NCBI GenBank assembly: GCA_003222115.1
Contig: QHUL01000066.1
Coordinates: forward strand, 1 to 50,415
Direction of reading: 5' to 3'
DNA length: 50,415 nt
Source of the DNA: Gemmatimonadota bacterium
GTDB lineage: Bacteria; Gemmatimonadota; Gemmatimonadetes; Gemmatimonadales; GWC2-71-9
Positions within the stretch are counted from its first letter, which is position 1. Each line of letters begins with the position of its first letter. Of the stretch, positions 1-6,994 are shown piece by piece. A model generated the notes under the pieces. The model was given only the letters and a program-made list of their open reading frames with translations. It did not search any database and was not told the origin of the DNA. The position numbers and the translations under genes are program-made.

Positions 1-1038
1 GAGGGCGAGGAAGTCGCCGGATTCGCAGATCGGCCCCACGACGCTGACCGTCTCCTCCTCGCGGGCGCCGTCCGTCAGCGGGATGATCTCGTGGTGCGCG
101 TTATAATGGCTCGGCCGCACGAAGTCGGTCATTACCGCGTCCACGACCACGAAGTCCTTGCCGCCCGAGTGCTTGCGGTAGAGGACGCGGGTCACGAGCA
201 CCCCCGCGTTGGCGACGAGGTAGCGGCCCGGCTCACAGATCAAGGCGAGCTGCGCCGCTTTGATGGGCGGCGCCACGGCAGCGGCGAACTGGTCGGGGCT
301 GGGTGCGCGCTCGTTGTGGTAGCGCACGCCGAGGCCGCCGCCGACGTCCAGGGCCTCGAGCGTGGTGATGCCCGAGGCGCGGATCGCCGCCACCAGCTCG
401 AGCAGCTTGACGGTGCCCCGGTGATACGGCTCGACGTCGGTGATCTGGGAGCCGAGGTGCATGGCGAGCCCGCGCAGCGTGAGCAGGGGGTCCGCAGCCA
501 CGCGCTGGGCCGCGTGCAGGACCTCGTCGAACGGCACGCCGAACTTCGCGGTCTTCTCGCCCGTCTTCGTGTAGGGGTGCGTGTCCGCGGCCACGTCGGG
601 ATTCACGCGGATGCCGATGGAGGCCTTCTTCCCGACCCGTTTCGCGGCCGCCTGGACGGCCTCGAGCTCGCTCGTGGACTCGACGTTGAGGAATCCGACA
701 CCCGCGCGGATCGCCTCCTCCAGCTCGGCCGCGGTCTTGCCCACGCCCGAGAACACGACGCTCGCGGGATCGAAGCCCGAGGCGAGCGCCCGCTTAAGCT
801 CTCCCGCTGAGACGATGTCGGCGCCCGCGCCGAGCTGACGCAGCACGCGCAGCACCCCGATGTTGCCGTTCGCCTTGACCGAGTAGCAGATGCGGTGGGG
901 CACGTCCTTGAGCGCGTCCTGCAGGGCGTGGTATTGGGCCCGGATCAGGTTCGCGCTGTAGACGTAGGCCGGCGTGCCCACGCGCTCCGCGATGGAGCGG
1001 AGCAGCGCGGGATCGAACCCTAGTACGCCTGCGCCCAT
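1..1038 (-). CDS. lysA: diaminopimelate decarboxylase, 3' end outside window
   Basis: PLP-dependent fold-type III enzyme that decarboxylates meso-diaminopimelate to L-lysine, the last step of lysine synthesis (cytosol). 346 codons are visible and the C-terminus runs off the left edge. Seen: PLP-lysine motif YSVKAN with K55, the HLGSQ barrel motif, the glycine loop LDVGGGLG, CEPGRY, and ESGD at the window edge, all in family order. The ATG at 1038 is followed at once by good homology (MGAGVLGFDPALLRSIAERV), but no Shine-Dalgarno precedes it: the upstream bases belong to the inserted island. Codons 1-6 of lysA lie in the 18-bp repeat shared with the 3' end of proS, so lysA was probably once overlapped by and coupled to proS. 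Confidence 0.96.
   Translation of the reverse strand, partial: MGAGVLGFDPALLRSIAERVGTPAYVYSANLIRAQYHALQDALKDVPHRICYSVKANGNIGVLRVLRQLGAGADIVSAGELKRALASGFDPASVVFSGVGKTAAELEEAIRAGVGFLNVESTSELEAVQAAAKRVGKKASIGIRVNPDVAADTHPYTKTGEKTAKFGVPFDEVLHAAQRVAADPLLTLRGLAMHLGSQITDVEPYHRGTVKLLELVAAIRASGITTLEALDVGGGLGVRYHNERAPSPDQFAAAVAPPIKAAQLALICEPGRYLVANAGVLVTRVLYRKHSGGKDFVVVDAVMTDFVRPSHYNAHHEIIPLTDGAREEETVSVVGPICESGDFLAL
1020..1037. repeat. 18-bp direct repeat, left copy (lysA side)
   Basis: CTAGTACGCCTGCGCCCA on the plus strand, identical to 5495-5512. Here it encodes the first residues of LysA (GAGVL); at the other end of the island the same bases, in a different frame, encode the last residues of ProS (WAQAY and stop). 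The match ends abruptly on both sides. It brackets the 4457-bp cassette-like island. Confidence 0.95.
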
Positions 1039-1288
1039 TGTCGGAAGGAGTATCGGGGCAATGAGTTAGCGTGTCCTCGCAGGAATAGAGTCGTTGTCAG
1101 AGCGGCTAGCCGCTGGCGCAAGATAGTCGGGTGCTGGTCGACGCGGTATGTCGCATTCCCACCCGTCCCTGCCGCAAAAACGCCCTATCCCGCGTGGTCG
1201 CTTCCTCCCAAGTTGGTCATTGTGGGACCTTTCTTAGGTGGTCCAGTTGGGTCCCGTTCTGGCTTCCCTCGCGCGTCGGGAGGTCGTC
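1039..1288 (+). other. island leader, noncoding
   Basis: No convincing gene. It holds a perfect 14-bp palindrome at 1101-1114 (AGCGGCTAGCCGCT). At 1246-1252 GTTGGGT fits the cassette core consensus GTTRRRY, preceded by CTTAGG at an attC-like distance, which may be the right half of a decayed attC or the insertion point of the first cassette. The 5' half of such a site is not recognisable. Confidence 0.35.
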
Positions 1289-1696
1289 ATGTCCACCAGG
1301 ATTGCTTTCGCCGTCCTCGTCCTCGCTGCCTGTGTCTCGACCAATGCCGCTCTGTTGAACCCGTCGCTCAAACTTGCTCCGATCTGCCCCGATGGAGTGC
1401 AGGTATTCACTGACACGAGCAAGGTAGGTAGGCCGTACACTGAGGTCGCCGTGCTGAACTCGAAGGGCGGAAGCGACGTGACGTCGGAGAGCGGGATGAT
1501 CAACTCCCAGCGGAAGAAGGCAGCCGAGCTAGGGGCGAACGGGCTGATTCTTGGGACCATGAAGGACCCGAGCACCGGCGCCAAGATCGCAAGCAGCATC
1601 TTCGGCACCAGCGCGAACCGGAAGGGCAATGCGGTCGCAATCTACATCCCAAGCGATAGCAGCCGCGTCGCAGCTGCCTGTAAGACGAGCAAGTAG
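1289..1696 (+). CDS. small lipoprotein, unknown function (cassette gene)
   Basis: 135 residues. The N-terminus is a lipoprotein signal with lipobox LAAC (C15), so the mature protein should be anchored to a membrane facing the periplasm. A mature region of about 120 residues contains two further Cys pairs' worth of sites (C near 32 and 129) and a KAAELGANGLIL segment that recalls small RcsF/DUF4156-type lipoproteins; I cannot assign a function. The ATG at 1289 is chosen over an in-frame ATG at 1238 because it has GGGAGG six bases upstream and starts the signal peptide exactly. First gene of the island; 36-123 bp separate it from the next ORF without a visible attC, so the two may share a cassette. 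Confidence 0.75.
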   Translation: MSTRIAFAVLVLAACVSTNAALLNPSLKLAPICPDGVQVFTDTSKVGRPYTEVAVLNSKGGSDVTSESGMINSQRKKAAELGANGLILGTMKDPSTGAKIASSIFGTSANRKGNAVAIYIPSDSSRVAAACKTSK

Positions 1697-1819
1697 TTCG
1701 GCTGCCTTGCTGCATTTTCACGGGGTTCCGAGATGAACCGCGCGATTAGGCTGCAGGCTCGCAGCTTCGTGGCTTGCAGGTTAGAGAACCGCACGAATTC
1801 GGGCCTAGGTTGGCGCCGA

Positions 1820-2170
1820 ATGCTCGTCTTGCCTATGCTGCTTGGGCTGCCGAGTCTGGCGGCAGCCCAGCATCGTACGGCTGTCGACTACGGTCTCGCG
1901 GTGGGTTCGACCGCGCTCATCATAGCCGGCTGGTCGCAGGCGCTTCGGATTGCCGATAACCCGAGCCGTTGGGCTGAGGCCAATCCCTTTCTCGGCCATC
2001 ACCCAAGCGAGGGTCACGTGAACACTATGGAAACGCTTTACCTGGCGTGGAACGGTGCAGCTTTCCTGCTGCCGAAGACCCCGCGCCGAATCTGGTATGT
2101 TGCCGTCACGGTCGTGGAAGCGGTTGCGGTGACACACAGTCTCTCGATGGGCATCTCGATCGGCTTCTAG
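1820..2170 (+). CDS. small secreted/membrane protein, unknown function (cassette gene)
   Basis: 116 residues from the ATG at 1820, which begins a clear signal peptide (MLVLPMLLGLPSLAAAQ, cleavage likely after AAAQ). The mature part has a hydrophobic stretch (GLAVGSTALIIAG), a conserved-looking NPFLGHHPS segment, and two more hydrophobic stretches near the C-terminus (YLAWNGAAFLLP, IWYVAVTVVEAVAV), suggesting a small multi-span envelope protein. An in-frame ATG at 1733 would add 29 residues with no signal character. The stop lies 26 bp before attC1, the usual cassette arrangement. No function assigned. Confidence 0.65.
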   Translation: MLVLPMLLGLPSLAAAQHRTAVDYGLAVGSTALIIAGWSQALRIADNPSRWAEANPFLGHHPSEGHVNTMETLYLAWNGAAFLLPKTPRRIWYVAVTVVEAVAVTHSLSMGISIGF

Positions 2171-2196
2171 GTCGGAGGCGGCGCGCTTACACCGCA

Positions 2197-2337
2197 GCCT
2201 AACAAGCCGCTTGACGCTGTCGGGCGTTTGACATTTTGGGGAAGCGGAGTGTTGTGCGCGGCCGCGAACGAACTATCGTTCAACGACAGATGCGCCTGCG
2301 GGCGAGTCGCCCGCATCTTAAGCGCGAGCCGTTAGGC
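2197..2337 (+). repeat. attC-like recombination site 1 (141 bp)
   Basis: Left core GCCTAAC (2197-2203) and right core GTTAGGC (2331-2337) are exact inverse complements and fit RYYYAAC/GTTRRRY. Inside them CGCTTGA (left) faces CTTAAGCG (right), giving the L''/L' pairing with one unpaired base that attC sites need. The interior contains a 9-bp perfect hairpin at 2297-2315. The site has the same length as the site at 2856 and shares GAGTGTTGTGC and ACTATCGT with it at nearly equal offsets. Confidence 0.82.
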
Positions 2338-2377
2338 GGCCAACTCCAAACAGCCTCTAGCGTATGGGAGGCTCGGC

Positions 2378-2842
2378 ATGCGTTCACTGCGTTTCCTCGC
2401 ATTCCTCAGTCTTGCCCTCGCGACGACATCTGCTCGTGGTCAGGATACGACGAGTGCTCGAGACACACTCGCCTACACGACGACCATCGTCACCGTCCGG
2501 GCGAAGCCCTTCGCCAACGCACAGGGACTGGGACGGGTGGACGCCGCGGCTCCTGTCCGCCTCTACACGTGCTCGGCGGGGTGGTGCAGTATCGCGACGG
2601 GTCGCCTTTCCGGGTACGTGCTTCAGGAGTATCTCACTTCCCAGCCGAGCCCGGTCACACAACGCACTGGACCGGGATACGTCAACTCCCGCGGGGAGTG
2701 GGTTCCGTCACCAACGCGGACTCCAAATGACACTCCACCTCCGGGCGCGTCCGCGCGGTGCCGCGATGGGACTTACAGTTTCAGTCGGAGTCGTCGTGGC
2801 ACCTGCTCACATCACGGTGGGGTCGCACAGTGGCTTCACTAG
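2378..2842 (+). CDS. secreted SH3-like / DUF3761 protein (cassette gene)
   Basis: 154 residues. N-terminal signal peptide (MRSLRFLAFLSLALATTSARG). Residues about 35-88 resemble a bacterial SH3 domain (VTVRAKPFANAQGLGRV...GWCSIATGRLSGYVLQEYL), usually a peptidoglycan or peptide ligand-binding fold. The C-terminus, CRDGTYSFSRSRRGTCSHHG followed by GVAQWL, matches the DUF3761 signature with two Cys and the HHGG turn. GGGAGG lies six bases before the ATG. The stop is 13 bp before attC2, so it is a complete cassette with the upstream attC1 border. Role in the envelope is inferred; no enzymatic motif is seen. Confidence 0.85.
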   Translation: MRSLRFLAFLSLALATTSARGQDTTSARDTLAYTTTIVTVRAKPFANAQGLGRVDAAAPVRLYTCSAGWCSIATGRLSGYVLQEYLTSQPSPVTQRTGPGYVNSRGEWVPSPTRTPNDTPPPGASARCRDGTYSFSRSRRGTCSHHGGVAQWLH

Positions 2843-2855
2843 GCAATGCTTGGCC

Positions 2856-2996
2856 GCCTGACAAGCGCTTGAAGCTGGCGGGCGCTGATCGCCCTACGCG
2901 AACCATGAGTGTTGTGCCCTGGCGCGCACGGACTATCGTCCACTCCTCTTGCGCCGGCAGGCGACCCCCCCGCAGGTTAGCCGCGATCCGCTAGAC
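2856..2996 (+). repeat. attC-like recombination site 2 (141 bp)
   Basis: Left core GCCTGAC (2856-2862), right core GCTAGAC (2990-2996), each one base off consensus. The first 26 bp are identical to the start of the site at 4884. Its right end matches the other right halves (CGATCCGYTAGAC). Interior similarity to attC1 shows a single site family, as in chromosomal integrons. With the flanking bases it accounts for the 301-bp gap between the two genes around it. Confidence 0.78.
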
Positions 2997-3143
2997 CGGC
3001 ACCAGCGCCACCGGCTCCTCCCGGTGGGTCCGCTTCGTGCGCTGTAGGGCGCGAGTCACGCTGAGGTGCAGGTCAGCGACTGGGCAAGTTCTCGACGCAT
3101 CCTTGACCGTGCCGATCCGCTGCGGCTATCTCGAACGAGGCCG

Positions 3144-4454
3144 ATGAGCGCGCTTGCCGCTCCCCAGACAGGATGCTCGCCAACGAGCAGCCCAGCTCCC
3201 GACGCTGCCACCTGGGTCTTCTGGATCGCAGTCTGTATCGCGATCGGGAGCTCCGTGGGCTGCGGAACTGACAAGCTCGGCCCGGCGAACTTGTCGTCGT
3301 TGCCGGTGCGGGGGTTGTACGTCCAGTTCGAGCGACGGGGTTGGCCCGCCGAGTACTCGCCGGGTCAGGTCATCCAGAACTTCGACCAGTTCGATGCGGT
3401 CGTCGGCAGCACGGTGGCCGCCGAGGTAGCGCTCCAGCTCGATACGATGCGCGAGATAGGTGTGAACACGATCACCTATGAACTGCGCACCGCCGACCCG
3501 GTGTACATTCCCGGTGGCGAGGCCTTCCCCACGTGCAATATCCAGCCCGTGTTAGGGCTGCAGTGGCCCGAGCCCACCTCCACGGAGCTCAAGAACCTGG
3601 TGGCCTTGTTTGACCTCGCCCACGCGAAGGGGATGCGGATCCTCTTGCGGCTCACGAACACGCACATGGAGGAGCAACCGCCCACGAACTCGGCGACCTG
3701 GCTGGGAGCGATTTTGGGCGCTGTCAAGCTCCATCCCGCCCTCGAGCTCGTCCTCTTCGAAGGCAACACCCACTTCGTTGATACGAATGGAGACGGGACG
3801 GCGGACGCGTGTGGTACCCCCGCCGAGCCGCCGCTCTGGTTGGGGCCGACCTCGGTGCCCGCGCAGTACGTCCAGTGGGCGATTGGCTATGCTCGCTCGC
3901 TCAGCGTTCCTGCTCGGAAGCTGTCTGCTGAGGCGATCGTCGGAGACTTCTTCGTCGAGAGCGAGGCGCCGGCCGGGCCCGAGGCAACGGATGGGCACCT
4001 GTGGAAGCCGATTGCCGTGCTGAAGGGGATTCTGGACAATCTCGGGATCCCCGACGCCGAACGGACGTATGCGCTCTCTTTCTACGAGCACCGCAAGTGC
4101 ACGACGGCACAGTCGCTGCCGTGCGTAGACGCCGATCCGGGTCCGTGGGCAGAGCAAACTCTCCAGGGGGTGCTGGCCACCATCGGGAGCGGCAGCGGCG
4201 CGCGTGTGGTGGCCCCCGAGATGGGCCTCCTGCCTCCCGTGGAACCTACGTGGAGTACCGACCAGGCCTTAGAGAGCCTCATCCAGCTCTTCACACAGTA
4301 CGGGGTGGATGGCGGGGCATTTTGGCGGTGGACGAGCTTTACCAACCCGGAAGACGCGGACCCGAGCCTTGCGCAGCCGGTGAAGCGCCGGGGTGTGGCG
4401 TTCACATACAATGCTGTCAAGGATGTCCTCATGCGGCACTACACAGCGCCCTGA
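3144..4454 (+). CDS. lipoprotein with TIM-barrel glycosidase-like fold (cassette gene)
   Basis: 436 residues from the ATG at 3144. The N-terminus has a polar stretch, then a hydrophobic segment (WVFWIAVCIAIGSSVGC) ending in a lipobox-like SVGC. The rest reads like a (beta/alpha)8 barrel of the cellulase type: TMREIGVNTITYELR, AHAKGMRILLRLTNTHMEEQ, LELVLFEGNTHFVD, VVAPEMG and GGAFWRWTSF sit where barrel strands and catalytic acids usually fall. E in LFEGNTH and E in VAPEMG are candidate acid/base and nucleophile. A GTG at 3066 in frame is possible but adds 26 residues before the signal. This is unusually long for an integron cassette. Its lower GC content than the neighbouring operon fits transfer. 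Substrate unknown; family assignment is inference from pattern. Confidence 0.7.
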   Translation: MSALAAPQTGCSPTSSPAPDAATWVFWIAVCIAIGSSVGCGTDKLGPANLSSLPVRGLYVQFERRGWPAEYSPGQVIQNFDQFDAVVGSTVAAEVALQLDTMREIGVNTITYELRTADPVYIPGGEAFPTCNIQPVLGLQWPEPTSTELKNLVALFDLAHAKGMRILLRLTNTHMEEQPPTNSATWLGAILGAVKLHPALELVLFEGNTHFVDTNGDGTADACGTPAEPPLWLGPTSVPAQYVQWAIGYARSLSVPARKLSAEAIVGDFFVESEAPAGPEATDGHLWKPIAVLKGILDNLGIPDAERTYALSFYEHRKCTTAQSLPCVDADPGPWAEQTLQGVLATIGSGSGARVVAPEMGLLPPVEPTWSTDQALESLIQLFTQYGVDGGAFWRWTSFTNPEDADPSLAQPVKRRGVAFTYNAVKDVLMRHYTAP

Positions 4455-4489
4455 GCGTCAGGGCGCAGCTTAACCCCGATCCGTTAGAC
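4446..4489 (+). repeat. degenerate attC-like right half, site 3
   Basis: A 9-bp perfect inverted repeat (4446-4454 and 4458-4466) spans the stop codon of the upstream gene. It is followed by CAGCTTAACCCCGATCC and the canonical core GTTAGAC (4483-4489). The right half matches attC1 and attC2, but a left core is not recognisable, so the site may be shortened or inactive. Confidence 0.5.
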
Positions 4490-4523
4490 CGATGGCACCG
4501 CCTCTCCCAACCGGAAGGCTCTA

Positions 4524-4889
4524 ATGACGCCTGCCGCCCGTTCGATCCGAGTCTTCGCAGTTTACTTGCTCCTCCTGGCTCTTGTCCTTCTCATCGCGCC
4601 GAACCCCCTGCTGCAAGCGTTCGGGCTCCCACCCACGTCCGAAGTGTGGATCCGAGTCGTCGGCATGCTCGTGGCCTTCGTCGGTGTCTATTACTGGACG
4701 GCGGCGGCTGCGGAGCTGACGCCATTCTTTCGGGCTACACTGCTGACTCGGTTCACCGTGCCCGCGTTCTTTCTCATTTTTGTCGCGGCCGGATGGGTGC
4801 GGTGGCCTATCCTCCTCTTCGGAATAGTCGATGCCCTGGGCGCCACTTGGACGTGGCGAGCCCTGCGGCGCCCGAATGCCACGGCCTGA
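4524..4889 (+). CDS. four-helix inner-membrane protein, unknown (cassette gene)
   Basis: 121 residues with four predicted hydrophobic segments (about 9-27, 42-60, 75-92, 94-110) and few charged residues apart from the ends, so an integral membrane protein. Distinctive segments are APNPLLQAFGLP, SEVWIRVVGMLV, YYWTAAAAELTPFFRATLLTR and LLFGIVDALGATWTWRALRR, which look conserved but match no family that I can name. The gene starts 35 bp after the right core of the preceding site, and its TGA stop is inside the left core of the following attC (GCCTGAC), a textbook cassette layout. Function not assigned. Confidence 0.75.
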   Translation: MTPAARSIRVFAVYLLLLALVLLIAPNPLLQAFGLPPTSEVWIRVVGMLVAFVGVYYWTAAAAELTPFFRATLLTRFTVPAFFLIFVAAGWVRWPILLFGIVDALGATWTWRALRRPNATA

Positions 4890-4967
4890 CAAGCGCTTGA
4901 AGCTGGCGGCCGGCGACAGACCTCGCACACCCAGACTCCCGGGACAGCCTCAAGTATGCCGTTCGAC
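4884..4967 (+). repeat. attC-like recombination site 4 (84 bp)
   Basis: Left core GCCTGAC (4884-4890) includes the stop of the upstream gene. Right core GTTCGAC (4961-4967) deviates at one position. CTTGA-A-GCTG on the left pairs with the complement of CAGCC-TCAAG on the right, with one mismatch. The right end overlaps the start of the next gene (ATG at 4956). Confidence 0.7.
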
Positions 4968-5498
4968 CTCCAGCCCGTCCTGAAAGGCAAGCTCCTCGAG
5001 CTCAGGCCGCTTCGAGCCGAGGATTTCGATGATCTCTTCCTCGTGGCCGCGGACCCCCTCATTTGGGAGCAACATCCGGCGAAGGATCGCTACCAGCAGG
5101 AGCACTTCCGGACCTTCTTCCGTGAAGCCTTGGAGTGTGGCGGCACGTTGATCGCCATCGACACGAGCGATGGCCGAATCATCGGATCGTCACGGTTCCA
5201 CGCTTACGACGGGGACAGGAGCGAAGTCGAGATCGGCTGGACGTTCTTAGCGAGGTCTCACTGGGGCGGTCGTTACAATGGCGAAATGAAGCAACTCATG
5301 CTTCGGCATGCATTCAGGTTCGTAGACCACGTGGTCTTCCTCGTCGGCCTCCACAACCGCCGTTCGCAGCGTGCCGTTGAGAAACTTGGCGCCGTCCGTG
5401 TGGGGTCGCGGCCCGACGCAAACGGTCACGACAGCATCGTCTACCAGATTACTGCCGCGACATTCGCGCAGGGGGGACCGCCGCCCGAGACCGTCTAG
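4956..5498 (+). CDS. GNAT-family N-acetyltransferase (last cassette gene)
   Basis: 180 residues of the Acetyltransf_3 type: acetyl-CoA-dependent transfer to an amino group of a small molecule or protein, cytosolic, substrate unknown. Seen: LRPLRAEDFDDLF near the N-terminus, DPLIWEQHPAKDRY, the central strand IGSSRFHAYD, then VEIGWTFLARSHWGGRYNG, which carries the pyrophosphate-binding turn, and LHNRRSQRAVEKLGAVRVG. The length is normal. The ATG is inside the preceding attC, which fits homologues that begin only a residue or two before FDLQP. No attC follows; its TAG stop lies in the right 18-bp repeat and overlaps the proS stop on the other strand. GNATs are among the commonest cassette genes. 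Confidence 0.9.
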   Translation: MPFDLQPVLKGKLLELRPLRAEDFDDLFLVAADPLIWEQHPAKDRYQQEHFRTFFREALECGGTLIAIDTSDGRIIGSSRFHAYDGDRSEVEIGWTFLARSHWGGRYNGEMKQLMLRHAFRFVDHVVFLVGLHNRRSQRAVEKLGAVRVGSRPDANGHDSIVYQITAATFAQGGPPPETV

Positions 5499-5512
5499 TA
5501 CGCCTGCGCCCA
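5495..5512. repeat. 18-bp direct repeat, right copy (proS side)
   Basis: Identical to 1020-1037. It contains the last five codons and stop of proS on the minus strand and the stop of the GNAT gene on the plus strand. On the minus strand the base next to the repeat makes a GTG (5513-5511) in the exact position of the present lysA ATG, with GGAGG at 5522-5518 just upstream: the probable original lysA start signal. Confidence 0.95.
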
Positions 5513-6994
5513 CACCGCCTCCGCCACGCTCGGCTTGCCGCACCACATGCACGTCTTCGGCGCCTCGGGAGACCGGAACTCGGGATCGGGCAGCACCCGG
5601 ATGGTGGCGGCCGTCGCATCCTTGATCTCGGCCTCGCACTCGGCGGACCCGCAGAAGCCGCCGTAGGCGAACCCGCCCTGGGCCTTCATGAAGTCGATGA
5701 ACTCCTGCTTCGTGACACCGCGGATCGAATGCTGCTCCCGACGCTCCCGCGCCGCCTGGAGCAACGCCCCCTGCATCTCCGCCAGCGCCTCGGGCACCTT
5801 CGCGGCAAGATCATCCAGTCGCACCGGCGCCTTGCCGCCCGTGCGCCGTGCCATCGTGACCTGCCCCGCCGCGACGTCGCGCGGGCCGATCTCGAGTCGC
5901 AGCGGCACCCCCCGCGCCTCCCACTCGAAGTACTTTGCCCCGGGCTTAAGCTCCGGACGCCCATCGAGCTTGACCCGGACGCCGGTTTTTTCCAGGTCGC
6001 CCCGCACTTTCTCGGCAGCCTGTAGCACGCCGCGCTGCTCATCGTCCGTCTTGTAGATAGGCACGATCACGACCTGGATCGGCGCCAGCCTCGGTGGCGC
6101 GACGAGGCCGTTGTCGTCCGAGTGCGTCATGATCAGCCCGCCGATCAGCCGCGTCGATACGCCCCACGAGGTGTTCCATACGTGCTCGAGCCCCCCCGCC
6201 GCCGTCTGGTACTGCACGTTGAACGCCTTGGCGAAGTTCTGACCGAGATTGTGGGACGTGCCGCTCTGGATCGACTTGTTGTCCTGCATCAGCGCCTCGA
6301 GCGCATACGTGCGCAGCGCGCCCGCGAACTTCTCGCTCGGCGTCTTCAGGCCCGTCAACACCGGCATCGCCATCCACTCTTCCTGGAACCGCCGGTACAC
6401 GCCGAGAATCTGGCGCGCTTCCGCTTCCGCTTCCGCCTCCGTCGCGTGCGCCGTGTGCCCTTCCTGCCACAGGAACTCGGTGGTGCGCAAGAACAGCCGC
6501 GTCCGGAACTCCCAGCGGACCACGTTGCACCACTGGTTCAGGAGCAGCGGCAGGTCGCGGTAGCTCTGGATCCACTTCGCGAACATCGCGTAGATGATCG
6601 TCTCCGACGTCGGACGCACGACGAGCGGCTCCTCCAAGGCCGAGCTGGGATCGGGCTCCACCGCCCCCGCGCCCCCCTTCCCCGTCGCCCGCAGCCGCGT
6701 GTGGGTGACGATCGCCACTTCCTTCGCGAATCCCTCCACGTGCTCGGCCTCGCGCGCGAGGAAGCTCTGGGGGATGAACAGGGGGAAGTAGGCGTTCTCG
6801 TGCCCCGTCGCCTTGAACATCGCGTCCAGGGCGCCCTGCATCAGCTCCCACATGCGGTAGCCGAGGGGCCGGATGACCATGCAGCCGCGGACCGGCGAGT
6901 GATCGGCCAGCTCCGCCTGCTGGATGACGTCGGTATACCACTCGCTGAAGTCCCGCGCGCGTGGCGTGATCTTCTGCGCCTTGGGCGGGGGCAT
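5495..6994 (-). CDS. proS: prolyl-tRNA synthetase, eukaryote/archaea-like type
   Basis: Class II synthetase charging tRNA-Pro. 499 residues, without the inserted editing domain of the E. coli type. Seen: RPTSE (127-131), motif 2 region RWEFRTRLFLRTTEFLWQEGHTAH begins at R160, motif 3 SWGVSTRLIGGLIMTH (276-291), anticodon-binding domain after about 305, and a C-terminal zinc-type domain with C448, C453, C482, C485 and a terminal Tyr, all hallmarks of the short ProRS class. Residues 104-117 (GKGGAGAVEPDPSS) form a Gly-rich insert encoded by a G-tract stretch. Starts 1 nt inside the hisS stop (TAATG), so translation is coupled. Confidence 0.97.
   Translation of the reverse strand: MPPPKAQKITPRARDFSEWYTDVIQQAELADHSPVRGCMVIRPLGYRMWELMQGALDAMFKATGHENAYFPLFIPQSFLAREAEHVEGFAKEVAIVTHTRLRATGKGGAGAVEPDPSSALEEPLVVRPTSETIIYAMFAKWIQSYRDLPLLLNQWCNVVRWEFRTRLFLRTTEFLWQEGHTAHATEAEAEAEARQILGVYRRFQEEWMAMPVLTGLKTPSEKFAGALRTYALEALMQDNKSIQSGTSHNLGQNFAKAFNVQYQTAAGGLEHVWNTSWGVSTRLIGGLIMTHSDDNGLVAPPRLAPIQVVIVPIYKTDDEQRGVLQAAEKVRGDLEKTGVRVKLDGRPELKPGAKYFEWEARGVPLRLEIGPRDVAAGQVTMARRTGGKAPVRLDDLAAKVPEALAEMQGALLQAARERREQHSIRGVTKQEFIDFMKAQGGFAYGGFCGSAECEAEIKDATAATIRVLPDPEFRSPEAPKTCMWCGKPSVAEAVWAQAY
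6664..6690 (-). repeat. G-rich low-complexity insert in proS
   Basis: C5-GCG-C6-TT-C4-GTCG-C3 on the plus strand, so four G runs on the coding strand with quadruplex-type spacing. Encodes the loop GKGGAGA that interrupts the usual ProRS sequence before the EEPLVVRPTSE block. Confidence 0.6.

Larger units (their letters stand above)
1038..5494 (+). mobile_element. cassette-array-like genomic island (attC sites, no integrase)
   Basis: About 4.46 kb of plus-strand accessory genes inserted between the minus-strand genes proS and lysA and bracketed by an 18-bp direct repeat. Genes alternate with attC-like sites (2197-2337, 2856-2996, 4884-4967, degenerate ones near 4446-4489 and 1246-1252). The content is typical of integron cassettes: short, promoterless, co-oriented genes for membrane, secreted and acetyltransferase proteins. 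No integrase gene is present, so in current terms this is a cluster of attC sites lacking an integrase. The flanking repeat is not part of normal cassette integration. Confidence 0.8.

Noticed and set aside
1064-1071. GTTAGCG near 1066 as an attC core
   Set aside because: The last base is not a pyrimidine and no partner core or L box is seen around it.
1733-1819. Upstream ATG of the second island gene
   Set aside because: The 29 extra residues lack signal-peptide character, while the ATG at 1820 begins a clean signal sequence.
2236-2730. Plus-strand ORF overlapping attC1 and the DUF3761 gene
   Set aside because: It runs through the attC site in another frame of the SH3/DUF3761 gene and has no recognisable protein features.
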